Below, piece by piece: positions 53,604 to 62,012 of a DNA stretch of 64,000 nucleotides. Position 1 is the first letter of the stretch. Each line of letters opens with the position of its first letter. The stretch comes from Albidovulum sp. (GTDB taxonomy: Bacteria; Pseudomonadota; Alphaproteobacteria; Rhodobacterales; Rhodobacteraceae). Made by a program: the position numbers and the translations under genes. The stretch is taken from the NCBI GenBank assembly GCA_026989275.1, contig JALSJQ010000025.1:124001-188000 (forward strand), given 5' to 3'. The notes beneath the pieces are model-generated. The model was not told the origin of the DNA and did no database searches. It was given only the letters and a program-made list of their open reading frames with translations.

Positions 53604-55411
53604 AACCCGTCGTGCATTACGCCCTCGGACATCGGTCCGAGCTTGCGCGGCCTCATGTCCGGCTCGCACTCGAGCGCCACGGGGCGCATGGGGGAGAAAC
53701 CGTCCTGCATCTTGCGGGCCGGCCGCCGTGGCGGCCGGGCGAAGGCCCCCCTCCGGCGAGGCCCTCCCCGACGCACCACGCAAGGCCCGCCTCCCCGCTC
53801 CTTCTTCTCTTCCAAGCCATGCGCCATCATGCTTGCCGGGCGCCGGAGAGGCCCTTTCTCTTCACCGGCGCCCACGCGCTCGGCCCGATCGGCACGCAGC
53901 ACGGGCACATGCCGCGCCGGCGCCGCGCCATTTTCTGCCTCGCTACGGAAGAATGGAACGGGCGCCTTTTCCCGGCTCCGGAATATCTGTGGCTTCCGCC
54001 GACATTCTTCGCCGATCGGCGCATTCGCGAGCGGCTCGAGCGACCATCCGCTCCGATCACGCGCCTTGCCGACGAACGGGCCGCGCGGCAGCTCCTGGCC
54101 GAGCTCGTGGCCATGTGCCGGGAGCCGCTGCATTCCTGCCTCTCGCCCGAGGAAAGCGGGCCCCTCGCGACCGTCTTTCAGGCCGATCTGCTGATCGAAA
54201 GAGGGGCACCGGCGATCTCGTCGCAGCTGTTCGAGATCGACCCCCTCGTTCACGACATCAACGGTGCCGACACGGGCCGCGCGCTTGCCCTTCTGCGCCA
54301 ACGGGACGCACCGCTCGAGCGCGCCTTGCGGCAGACGCATCTGCGCAACATGAAGCTGCGCGACTACAGCATTCTGGCAGGGCGCTACGAAGTGATCCTG
54401 CCGCGAGAGGCGCCGCCGCCCGCGCTTTCCGTCGCCATCCTGGTTCACCTCTATTATCCGCATGCTCTCCGGGAGCTCTGGCCCGCGATCGCTGCCGTCC
54501 CCGGACAGCCGCACCTTTTCGTCACGACCGACACGGAAGAGAAGGCCGAAGCCATCCGCGCGCAGCTCGAGGAGCTTTCCTGGCCGGCGTCGCGCCGCCT
54601 GATCCGTCTCGTCGAGGAAAACCGCGGTCGCGACATGGCCGCACTCTTCATCGGTTTCCGGGAAGAGATGCTGAGCGGCCGGTTCGATATCGCCTTGCGG
54701 CTCCACTCGAAGAGGACACCCCAGGTGCCGCCGCGTGTGGGCCGCGCATTCCGGGAGCATCTCCTGCAGAATCTCGCCGCTTCCCGCGGTCATGTCAGCG
54801 CCATTCTCGCACGGTTTGCGGAAGATCCCGCGCTCGGCATCGTCATCCCGCCCGTGATCCATCGCGGTTTCGCCACGCTCGGCCATGCCTGGTTCGGCAA
54901 TCGGCCGGGCGCGCGCCATCTGCGAAGGGACATGGGGCTCGTGCCCCCTCTCGACGCATCAACCCCGATCGCCCCCTACGGCACCATGTTCTGGTTCCGG
55001 CCCGCGGCACTCGAGCCGCTCTTCCGCTGGCGCTGGCGCTGGCGCCATTACAACCCCGAACCGCATCATGTGGATGGCGGATTGGCCCATGTCCAGGAGC
55101 GGATGATCTGCCTCGTCGCACAGCACCGCGGCTTCGAGACGCTCATGGTCATGACGCCGGAAAACGCCGCCCGTGACTATGCGGCCCTGGAACACAAGCT
55201 TCAGGCGATCGCGGCCCACATGCCCGACGGCAACATCCTTCACCAGCTCGCCTGGCTCAAGGGGCGCCATTCCTGTCACCGGCTGCACGATGCGCTGGCG
55301 CGGGCTTACCTGCGGCTCGGCCGCGCCTCCCCGTCTCTCGGCCGGGCGCTCCTGCCAGCGGCACGGTGTCTATCACGCTGGTTGCGCGGCAAGGAAGCGC
55401 TTCCTCCCTGA
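53600..55411 (+). CDS. RgpF-type (rhamnan synthesis protein F) glycan biosynthesis protein
   Basis: A 603-residue protein whose C-terminal half resembles rhamnan synthesis protein F: LSVAILVHLYYPHALRELWP, RLIRLVEENRGRDMAALFIG, ALRLHSKRTPQVPPRVGR and ASTPIAPYGTMFWFRPAALE. RgpF-family proteins act late in rhamnose-polymer assembly. The N-terminal 270 residues (LATEEWNGRLFPAPEYLWLP) are not recognised. It starts with ATG at 53600, overlapping the sulfotransferase by ATGA, and its 3' end overlaps cobM on the opposite strand by 106 bases. Confidence 0.82.
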   Translation: MKPVVHYALGHRSELARPHVRLALERHGAHGGETVLHLAGRPPWRPGEGPPPARPSPTHHARPASPLLLLFQAMRHHACRAPERPFLFTGAHALGPIGTQHGHMPRRRRAIFCLATEEWNGRLFPAPEYLWLPPTFFADRRIRERLERPSAPITRLADERAARQLLAELVAMCREPLHSCLSPEESGPLATVFQADLLIERGAPAISSQLFEIDPLVHDINGADTGRALALLRQRDAPLERALRQTHLRNMKLRDYSILAGRYEVILPREAPPPALSVAILVHLYYPHALRELWPAIAAVPGQPHLFVTTDTEEKAEAIRAQLEELSWPASRRLIRLVEENRGRDMAALFIGFREEMLSGRFDIALRLHSKRTPQVPPRVGRAFREHLLQNLAASRGHVSAILARFAEDPALGIVIPPVIHRGFATLGHAWFGNRPGARHLRRDMGLVPPLDASTPIAPYGTMFWFRPAALEPLFRWRWRWRHYNPEPHHVDGGLAHVQERMICLVAQHRGFETLMVMTPENAARDYAALEHKLQAIAAHMPDGNILHQLAWLKGRHSCHRLHDALARAYLRLGRASPSLGRALLPAARCLSRWLRGKEALPP

Positions 55412-56196
55412 GCGGCGCCTTCCGCGGCAAGGCCGCGGCGTGGGCGCAGGAGGTGGGGCTTTGCCGGGTCGTAGAGGGCGCTGTCCGGGAAGGCGGTATC
55501 CTCGCCCAGGGCCGGTCCCACCAGAATGAGTGCCGTGCGGGTGATGCGGGCGGCGCGCACCTTGTCGCGAATGTCGGCGAGGGTGCCACGGATGATCTTC
55601 TCGTCCGGCCAGCTGATGCGATAGCCGACGATCACCGGACAGTCGGCCCCGTAATGGGGGATCAGCTCCCGCTCGATATGGCGAAGGTTGCGAATCGAGA
55701 GGTGAATCGCCAGCGTCGCGCCCGTGCGGGCGAAATTCGCCAGCGCCTCTCCCTCGGGCATGGCGGTGGATTTCATCGCCGTTCGCGTGAGCACGACCGA
55801 CTGGCTGACACCCGGCACCGTCAATTCGCGCCCGAGCCGCGCCGCCATCGCCGCAAAGGCCGGCACGCCGGGAACGATCTCGTAGGGGATTGCATCGGCT
55901 TCGAGGCGGCGGATCTGCTCGGCGATCGCCCCGTAAAGCGACGGATCCCCGGAATGGACGCGCGCGACATCCTCCCCCCGCTCATGGGCCGCGCGGATCT
56001 CGGCATGGATCTCGTCGAGGGTCATCGAGGCGGTATCGAGCACCCGGGCGTTCGACGGCGCCTCGGCGATCACCTCGGGCGGCACCAGCGAGCCGGCATA
56101 AAGGCAGACCGGCGCCCGGCGGATGATGCGCAGGGCCCGCAGCGTCACGAGATCCGGCGCCCCCGGCCCCGCACCGATGAAATGGACGACACTCAT
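55306..56196 (-). CDS. cobM: Precorrin-4 C11-methyltransferase
   Basis: CobM methylates C-11 of the corrin ring in cobalamin synthesis. The product is 296 residues, with the Class III methyltransferase motifs VHFIGAGPGAPDLVTLRALR, RVHSGDPSLYGAIAEQI and PGVPAFAAMAARLGRELTVP. The core usually ends near residue 254 with an LYDPxxxHLLRPR motif; here a further 42 residues of Arg/Ala/Gly-rich sequence follow, reading antisense through the rgpF 3' end. This looks like a lost stop codon. It is the last gene of the cob operon and overlaps the CbiG-CobJ gene by ATGA. Confidence 0.92.
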   Translation of the reverse strand: MSVVHFIGAGPGAPDLVTLRALRIIRRAPVCLYAGSLVPPEVIAEAPSNARVLDTASMTLDEIHAEIRAAHERGEDVARVHSGDPSLYGAIAEQIRRLEADAIPYEIVPGVPAFAAMAARLGRELTVPGVSQSVVLTRTAMKSTAMPEGEALANFARTGATLAIHLSIRNLRHIERELIPHYGADCPVIVGYRISWPDEKIIRGTLADIRDKVRAARITRTALILVGPALGEDTAFPDSALYDPAKPHLLRPRRGLAAEGAAQGGSASLPRNQRDRHRAAGRSARPRDGEARPSRR

Positions 56197-58073
56197 GGGC
56201 CATTCTCCGCATCGAGCTTGCGTGCATATCCCCGCGGCGTATAGGCGCGATCGACACCCCCCTGGCGGAAGCGGCGCGAGGTGGACGCGCCCACGAGCAC
56301 CACCGTCAGCATGTCCACGCGGGCCGGCGCCAGATCCGCGAGGCGGACGATCTCCACCCCTTCGTCGGCCCGCCCCAGATTGCGCGCCAGCACCACCGGC
56401 GTGTCGGCCGGGCGGTGTTGCAGGAGCATGTCGCGAGCCTTCACGAGCAGATCCTGCCGCCGGCGCGAGACGGGGTTGTAGAAACCGATGACGAAATCGC
56501 CCTGCGCCGCCGCCGCGATCCGCGCGAGGATGGTTTCGCGCGGCGTCAGCAGATCGGAGAGGGAAATCGCGCAGAAATCATGCCCGAGCAGGGTGCCGAC
56601 GCGAGCGGAGGCGGCCTGCATGGCCGTGATGCCGGGCGCGAACACGATCTCCACCCGCCGCGCCGCATCGGACACGCCCCCCTGATCCGCAGGCCGATCG
56701 AGAAGCTCGCAGACGAGGGCGCCCATGGCGTAGATCCCGGCATCGCCCGAAGAGACGAGAGCCACCCGCCGCCCGGCCCCGGCCGCCTCGAGCGCATGGC
56801 GGCAGCGTGCTTCCTCGTCGCCGAGGGGAAATTCGACCCGCTTCCTGCCCCGGGCCAGCGGGCCCAGAAGGTCGAGATAGAGACCGTAACCCACGAGCTC
56901 GTCCGCCTCGGCGACGAGCCGGCTTGCCTCGGGCGTCCTCCAGGCCGCCGCACCGGGGCCGATGCCGACCACTGCCAGCCGGCCGCGCGGCCGGCCGCGG
57001 AAGACGCCGATCGGCGCGGGCCCCTCCGCAAGCGCCGCCGTGGCCATGGCCGACTTGCGCTTGGCGACCGCGAGCCGCCCCGCCGCGCCTACCGCCGCCA
57101 GCGCCGCGTTCTCGGCCACGCCATGGGTGCCGACCTCCGCCCTGACGATCCGTGACGGCGAGGTGCTCCGGGGGGTTTCCTTCTCGAGCTCGTCCGCCGT
57201 GAAGAACTGCACCGGGCAGCGCCAGTCGCGGGCAAGCTCGTTGATCGCCGCCTCGTCGGCCTTGATGTCGATGGTCGCGATCGAATGCAGCGCCGCCGGC
57301 ACCACACCCGCTTCGGCCAGCACGCTTTCGGCCAGTCGCCGCAGCTCGTCCGGCGGACAGTCGCGGGCGCAGCCGAGACCGAGCACGAAACGCTGCGGCC
57401 GGTATTTCAGAAGAATGCGGCCCTGCGTCGGCGCATCGCCCGGAGATGGCGCGCCCGGTCCGAAATGGAGCCGGACGACGGGGCGCCCGTCCGCGGCATC
57501 GCCGGAACCCGCCCGCCCGTCGAGAGGCGCGAGCCAGGCGGCAGCCCCGGCCGGATCCCCCGCGATCTCGAGCCCCGCCCCGTCGAGAAGCGCGGCCATC
57601 GCCGCCCCGGCATCTTCCGGGTTCTCGAGCACCCAGCCGGCCGGTGGCGCATCGAGCGCAATGCCGAGCGCCCGCTCCCCGGCCGTGCTGATGGCGGCAT
57701 GTCCTCCCGTGATCGCTGCCGCCTCCCGCGCCAGGGCATTGGCCCCCCGATGCCCCCCGAGAAGCGGGATCACCTCGGCTCCGTCCTCCGTCATCACCAC
57801 CACCGGCGGCTCCAGCCGCTTGGCAAGGAGCACCGGCGCCAGCGCCCGGATGACGATGCCGCTGGCCGCAAGGGCGATGATCGGCCGGCCGGCGAGAAAG
57901 AGCTGCTGCAAGGTGGCGATCACATCTTCCACGAGCGACTCGCCCGCTCCGCCAGCCCTTCGCGTCAGAAGGAGATCGGCGTCGAGCCGCTCGGCCAGCT
58001 TCGCCGCCAGCCTGCCGCCACGGCGGGTGAGGGCGAGAATGGCGGTTCTTTTTCTTTCTGCCGGGTCGGTCAC
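56193..58073 (-). CDS. cobJ: Fused CbiG (CobE-containing)-CobJ: cobalt-precorrin hydrolase and precorrin-3B C17-methyltransferase
   Basis: A 626-residue two-enzyme fusion. The N-terminal half is CbiG: ILALTRRGGRLAAKLAERLD, ALAASGIVIRALAPVL and a CobE-like C-terminal part FVLGLGCARDCPPDELRRLA with VGTHGVAENAALAA. CbiG opens the ring-A lactone in the early-cobalt route. The C-terminal half (from about residue 370) is CobJ with LAVVGIGPGAAAWRTPEASR and LVSSGDAGIYAMGALV, which makes the C-17 methylation. Start GTG at 58073 overlaps the cobI stop (GTGA), and the stop overlaps cobM (ATGA). The fusion suggests the two steps are channelled. Confidence 0.88.
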   Translation of the reverse strand: MTDPAERKRTAILALTRRGGRLAAKLAERLDADLLLTRRAGGAGESLVEDVIATLQQLFLAGRPIIALAASGIVIRALAPVLLAKRLEPPVVVMTEDGAEVIPLLGGHRGANALAREAAAITGGHAAISTAGERALGIALDAPPAGWVLENPEDAGAAMAALLDGAGLEIAGDPAGAAAWLAPLDGRAGSGDAADGRPVVRLHFGPGAPSPGDAPTQGRILLKYRPQRFVLGLGCARDCPPDELRRLAESVLAEAGVVPAALHSIATIDIKADEAAINELARDWRCPVQFFTADELEKETPRSTSPSRIVRAEVGTHGVAENAALAAVGAAGRLAVAKRKSAMATAALAEGPAPIGVFRGRPRGRLAVVGIGPGAAAWRTPEASRLVAEADELVGYGLYLDLLGPLARGRKRVEFPLGDEEARCRHALEAAGAGRRVALVSSGDAGIYAMGALVCELLDRPADQGGVSDAARRVEIVFAPGITAMQAASARVGTLLGHDFCAISLSDLLTPRETILARIAAAAQGDFVIGFYNPVSRRRQDLLVKARDMLLQHRPADTPVVLARNLGRADEGVEIVRLADLAPARVDMLTVVLVGASTSRRFRQGGVDRAYTPRGYARKLDAENGP

Positions 58074-58771
58074 AGCCACGGATCGGTCCCCTTGCGGATC
58101 AGGATCATCGAGAAATAGGGTGCTCTCTCCGGCGCCTCGGCCAGCGGCATCACCGTTTCGCCGGGCAGGGAGGCATGAATCACGAGCCACGCGACCTCTT
58201 CGAGACCGAGCGCGGCGACAAGCCGCCTTACCCGGTCGAGATGCCGGCCGACCTTGGGAATCGCCGCCGCCTCGGCCGCAGCGATGGCGGCCGCGATCTC
58301 GCCATTGGCGCGCGTGGCCGGAATCACGGTCAGCGCCTCGCTGCGCCCCGCGAGCGGCAGACGGGCGGCAGCGGCGCAAGCTCCGAGAGACGACACGCCC
58401 GGCACCACCTCGACCGGAAAGCGCGGCGCGAGGCGGGGCAGAAGATACATGAAGGAGCCGTAGAACATCGGGTCTCCTTCGCACAGCACCCCGACATCGC
58501 GTCCCGCCTCGAGATGCGCCCCGATGGCGTCGGCCGCGGCGTCATAGGCCCGTTGGGCCGGTTCCCGCGCCGTCGTCATCGGGATCGTGAAGGGAAGCGA
58601 GATGCAGGACGGGGGGATATGCGCAGCCGCGATGTCATGGGCGAAGCCGGGGCGCCCCGGCAGTTCCGGCCAGGCGATTACCGGCAGCCTCTGCAACAGC
58701 CGCACGGCCCTGAGCGTGAGAAGCTCCGGGTCGCCGGGCCCGACACCGATGCCGTAGAGCCGCCCGCTCAT
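58070..58771 (-). CDS. cobI: Precorrin-2 C20-methyltransferase
   Basis: CobI adds a methyl at C-20 of precorrin-2. The 233-residue protein starts MSGRLYGIGVGPGDPELLTL, the standard family start, and contains VLCEGDPMFYGSFMYLLPRL and VVPGVSSLGACAAAARLPLA. ATG at 58771 has GGAGGGGG just before it; a longer open frame upstream lacks similarity. The gene shares four bases with both neighbours (cobL stop ATGA, fused CbiG-CobJ start GTGA). Confidence 0.94.
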   Translation of the reverse strand: MSGRLYGIGVGPGDPELLTLRAVRLLQRLPVIAWPELPGRPGFAHDIAAAHIPPSCISLPFTIPMTTAREPAQRAYDAAADAIGAHLEAGRDVGVLCEGDPMFYGSFMYLLPRLAPRFPVEVVPGVSSLGACAAAARLPLAGRSEALTVIPATRANGEIAAAIAAAEAAAIPKVGRHLDRVRRLVAALGLEEVAWLVIHASLPGETVMPLAEAPERAPYFSMILIRKGTDPWL

Positions 58772-59991
58772 GCCCCCTCCACCGGCTTGATCGCACTCCA
58801 GAGGGTGACATGCCGCAGCGGCCGCCATGCCGTCATCCCCCCGAGCATCTCGGCCCGTTCGATGCCGACGCGCACGAGATCGCCGCCGAACGTCGCGAGG
58901 CTCTCGGCGAGCACCCTCTCGCTGCCGAGGCTGACGGCGGTCGCCGCGATGCGGCCCGCGGGCTTCAGCCGTTCCCAGGCGAGGCGGATCGTTTCAGGCG
59001 AGATGCCACCACCGAGGAACACCGCGTCGGGCCGTGGCAGCTCGGCCAGCATCTCCGGCACCTCTCCTTCGACCAGCTTCAGCCGCGGCGCGCCCAGTCG
59101 GTCGGCATTCTCCCGCGCCAGCGCCAGCCGGTCGGCCCGCCGGTCGATGCCGATCGCCAGCCCGTCACGCGCCGCACGCATCCATTCGATCGCCACCGAT
59201 CCCGAACCGCAGCCGATGTCCCACAGGAGCTGCCCGCGCATCGGCATCAGCCGGGAGAGCACCAGCGCCCGCACCTCGCGCTTGGTCATCACCCCGTCCG
59301 AGCGGAAAGCCGCGTCCGGCAGGCCCGGCATTCGCGACCGGATCTCGGCCGCGGGACCGGGGACGATCTCGACACCCATCGTGTTGAAGGGCGGCACCTT
59401 GCCCCGCCATTCTTCCGCCGTCGAGAAATGGCGGCTTTCATCGGGCGTGCCCATTTCGGCAAAGACGTGAAGCCGGCTCGGTCCGTAGCCGCGGTCGGTC
59501 AGGATCCGGGCGATCTCGCCCGGCGTGTCTTCGCCCGTCGTCAGCACCAGCCACCGCATCCCCGGCTGGATGAAGGGAATCACCTGTTCGACTGGGCGGC
59601 CGTGGACGGTCAGCGTCTCGAGATCGGCCAGCGACCAGCCGAGGCGGCAGGCGGCCAGCTGAAAGGCCGAAAGCTGCGGGTGAAAGACGGTTTCTTCTTT
59701 CGGAAAGGCCCGCGCGATGCGCGCCCCGACCGAATACCACAGCGGGTCGCCGGTGGCGAGCACGGCCAGTTGCCGGCCGCGATAGCGGGCGATGGTCTCG
59801 ATCAGGGCGCTGAAGGGAGAAGGCCAGGCGATGCGCTCGGCCCTGATCTCCCGGCTCAAACGGTGATGGCGGTCGGCACCGATCACCAGCTCCGCCTTCT
59901 CGAGCGCCGCCCTTGCCGCCGGCCGCAACCCGGCGAAGCCGTCGGGTCCGAAGCCGATGACGTGCAGCCATGGACGGGGCATCTCAGTCAT
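58768..59991 (-). CDS. cobL: Precorrin-6Y C5,15-methyltransferase (decarboxylating)
   Basis: CobL methylates C-5 and C-15 and decarboxylates the acetate side chain. The 407-residue protein fuses a CbiE-type N-terminal methyltransferase (LHVIGFGPDGFAGLRPAARA, VLATGDPLWYSVGARIARAF) to a CbiT-type C-terminal domain ([40 protein letters not shown]). It starts with ATG at 59991, eight bases inside the cobH gene; ATG at 59982 is an alternative. The stop overlaps cobI by ATGA. Confidence 0.95.
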   Translation of the reverse strand: MTEMPRPWLHVIGFGPDGFAGLRPAARAALEKAELVIGADRHHRLSREIRAERIAWPSPFSALIETIARYRGRQLAVLATGDPLWYSVGARIARAFPKEETVFHPQLSAFQLAACRLGWSLADLETLTVHGRPVEQVIPFIQPGMRWLVLTTGEDTPGEIARILTDRGYGPSRLHVFAEMGTPDESRHFSTAEEWRGKVPPFNTMGVEIVPGPAAEIRSRMPGLPDAAFRSDGVMTKREVRALVLSRLMPMRGQLLWDIGCGSGSVAIEWMRAARDGLAIGIDRRADRLALARENADRLGAPRLKLVEGEVPEMLAELPRPDAVFLGGGISPETIRLAWERLKPAGRIAATAVSLGSERVLAESLATFGGDLVRVGIERAEMLGGMTAWRPLRHVTLWSAIKPVEGA

Positions 59992-60649
59992 CGGTCCCCT
60001 CCTTTCCCTCTCCGGGCAGACCGGCGGCCAGCGCGTTGACCGCGGCGGCGGCCATGGCCGAGCCGCCCCGGCGGCCGCGCAAGGTGACGAATTCGGCGCC
60101 CCGCGGATCGGCGGCCAGCGCCGCCTTGCTCTCGGCCGCACCGACGAAACCCACGGGAAAACCGAGAATCACCGCCGGGCGCGGCCAGCCCTCGTCGAGC
60201 CGCTCCAAGAGATGGAAAAGCGCCGTCGGTGCATTGCCGATCGCCACCACCGCTCCTTCGAGCCGGGAACGCCAGAGCTCGACCGCCGCGGCAGAGCGGG
60301 TGGTGCAAAGATCGCGGGCCAGTGCCTGCACGGCCGGATCGTGAAGCGTGACGACGACCTCGTTTTCCGCCGGAAGCCGCGTGCGGATGATGCCGGCCGC
60401 GACCATCGAGCAGTCGCAGAGGATCGACGCCCCGGCGGCCAGCGCGTCGGCGCCGACCTCGGCCGCTTCGGGGCTGAAGGCGATCCGGTCGGCGATCGCG
60501 ACCATGCCCGAAGCATGGATCAGCCGCATGACCAGCGGCCGCATCGACGGCGGAAACCTCCCGAGCCGGGCCTCGCGGCGCACCGTCTCGAAGCTGCGCC
60601 GGTAGATCTCGGCCGGATCCTTCAGATATCGCAGCGGCGGCCGCGCCAT
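59984..60649 (-). CDS. cobH: Precorrin-8X methylmutase
   Basis: CobH migrates the C-11 methyl group to C-12. The 221-residue protein has the family segments DPAEIYRRSFETVRREA, the catalytic His in MRLIHASGMVAIADRIAFSP and GASILCDCSMVAAGIIRTRL, plus AVILGFPVGFVGAAESKAAL and RRGGSAMAAAAVNALA. It starts five bases after cbiX and overlaps cobL by eight bases. Confidence 0.95.
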   Translation of the reverse strand: MARPPLRYLKDPAEIYRRSFETVRREARLGRFPPSMRPLVMRLIHASGMVAIADRIAFSPEAAEVGADALAAGASILCDCSMVAAGIIRTRLPAENEVVVTLHDPAVQALARDLCTTRSAAAVELWRSRLEGAVVAIGNAPTALFHLLERLDEGWPRPAVILGFPVGFVGAAESKAALAADPRGAEFVTLRGRRGGSAMAAAAVNALAAGLPGEGKEGTDD

Positions 60650-60653
60650 CGCC

Positions 60654-61784
60654 TCAGCCCCTGTTGCGGCGCACGCTCACCGGCCCGAGCGGATGATCGG
60701 CATGCGGGTAAGGGTGGTGGTGATGGTGGTGATGGTCGCCATGGTCGTGATGATGATGATGGTGATGGTGATGATGGGCGTCCATCTCGAGTCGGCATTC
60801 GCCGGTGCAGAAATCGTCACACAGGCTGCAGGCCGCCACATTCGAGCCCGGTGCCGCGGCTCCCTGCCCTTCCACATGGTGATGATGGCTTTCCTGGGGG
60901 GTACCGACTTCCTCCTCGAAACCGAGGATCCGCGTGCGATACTTGCACAACGCACAACTCGGCGGCGGCGCCTCGCCCATCTGCTCGACGATGCGCTCGA
61001 CGAAGGCGGCCATCACCCCGGGATGGTCGTTGAGATAACCGGCCTTGACGAATTCGATCTCGGGATGGGCGGCGGCAACCCGATCGGTGAAACCGTAGAT
61101 CCGATCGACGAGAATGCCCGTGAAGAGCATGTAGGGAAAGACGACGATGCGACGATAGCCGAGCCTGGCCGCATGCTCCAGGGTCGGCTGCACCAGCGGG
61201 AAGGTGACGCCGGAATAGCCGACTTCGCACCAGCCGAACCCCATGCCCTCCCACAGCATCCGCGCGAGCTTGGCGACATTGCCGTTCGCATCGGGGTCGG
61301 AGGCCCCGCGACCGATGACCACGAGGCAGGTTTCCTCCGGCGGCACCGGCTGCGAGGCCGCATCGGCGGTGGCCATGGCTTCGCGCACCCTGTCGCCGGC
61401 CGCGGCCAGAAGATGGGCGTCGATGCCAAGCTCGCGGCCCATGGTGATCTCGATGCCATGCTCGGCGGCATAGCGGGCCAGCACCGTCGGCACGTCGTTC
61501 TTGGTATGCATGGCGGCAAACAGCATGCCCGGCACCGCATGGATGCGCGTGCACCCGGCCGCGCGCAGCCGGTCGAGACCGTCGCGAATCACCGGATTGG
61601 CAAATTCGAGATAGCCGTGAGCGACTTCCCAGCTCTCGGGCAGAAAGGCCGGCAGCCGCTCGGCAAGAGCGGCGAATTCGGCCACGGCCCGTTCGTCCCG
61701 TGAGCCGTGGCCGCAAAGCATGACGCCGATCCTGCCGCCATCCTCGGCGGTTCGGGGGAGTTCTTCGAGACGGGGCATGTCCAT
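60654..61784 (-). CDS. cbiX: Sirohydrochlorin cobaltochelatase CbiX with Cys- and His-rich C-terminus
   Basis: CbiX inserts cobalt early in the corrin pathway. The 376-residue protein has two chelatase repeats (IGVMLCGHGSRDERAVAEFA and VVIGRGASDPDANGNVAKLA), IVVFPYMLFTGILVDRIYGF, then a C-terminal region with CALCKYRT, ACSLCDDFCTGEC and a run of about 17 His within 22 residues. Long CbiX proteins of other bacteria have a similar metal-loaded tail holding a cluster. ATG at 61784 has AGGAG seven bases upstream; ATG at 61778 and 61799 are alternatives. It heads the operon; the leader hairpins lie directly upstream. Confidence 0.92.
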   Translation of the reverse strand: MDMPRLEELPRTAEDGGRIGVMLCGHGSRDERAVAEFAALAERLPAFLPESWEVAHGYLEFANPVIRDGLDRLRAAGCTRIHAVPGMLFAAMHTKNDVPTVLARYAAEHGIEITMGRELGIDAHLLAAAGDRVREAMATADAASQPVPPEETCLVVIGRGASDPDANGNVAKLARMLWEGMGFGWCEVGYSGVTFPLVQPTLEHAARLGYRRIVVFPYMLFTGILVDRIYGFTDRVAAAHPEIEFVKAGYLNDHPGVMAAFVERIVEQMGEAPPPSCALCKYRTRILGFEEEVGTPQESHHHHVEGQGAAAPGSNVAACSLCDDFCTGECRLEMDAHHHHHHHHHHDHGDHHHHHHHPYPHADHPLGPVSVRRNRG

Positions 61785-61785
61785 C

Positions 61786-61830
61786 GGCGGTCTCCTCATG
61801 TCATGCCCGAAGAGACCGCCTCGCGGCGGG
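61786..61830 (-). promoter_or_regulatory. Two mutually exclusive hairpins over the cbiX ribosome binding site
   Basis: Reading the minus strand, three segments lie in order: C (61829-61825) CCGCC, B (61820-61812) GGCGGTCTC and A (61794-61786) GAGACCGCC. B pairs perfectly with A (9 bp, 17-base loop); A contains part of the AGGAG ribosome binding site, so this hides it. C pairs with the first five bases of B around a GCGA (GNRA) tetraloop, which frees A. This is a natural on/off arrangement for controlling cbiX translation, possibly by a ligand or protein. No known riboswitch core is visible. Confidence 0.55.
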
Positions 61831-62012
61831 TGACGACGCTGGCCTCTGATCCCCGGTTTGGGTCGATCGCGGCGCAGCCCACCTCTCGGGCCCTTCGGGC
61901 TTCGTCTCCCTCCGCTTACTCCCGCAACGGGAATGCCGCAAGCGCAAAGGGCGCCACCACGCCGCTTGCATGCGCGCGACAATTCGGCCTAGGGAAGCGC
62001 GAAGGAGGCGCC

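Noticed and set aside
60719-60780. (gtgatg)n-like microsatellite
   Set aside because: The repeat is the coding sequence for the histidine tail of CbiX on the minus strand, so it is listed with that gene and not as an independent repeat.
61785-62012. Cobalamin riboswitch upstream of cbiX or DUF1636
   Set aside because: An AGGAGACC-type segment near the cbiX start resembles the 3' box of such riboswitches, but the conserved core (GGGAA-type box, GCCACTG-type box and their spacing) is not found on either strand.
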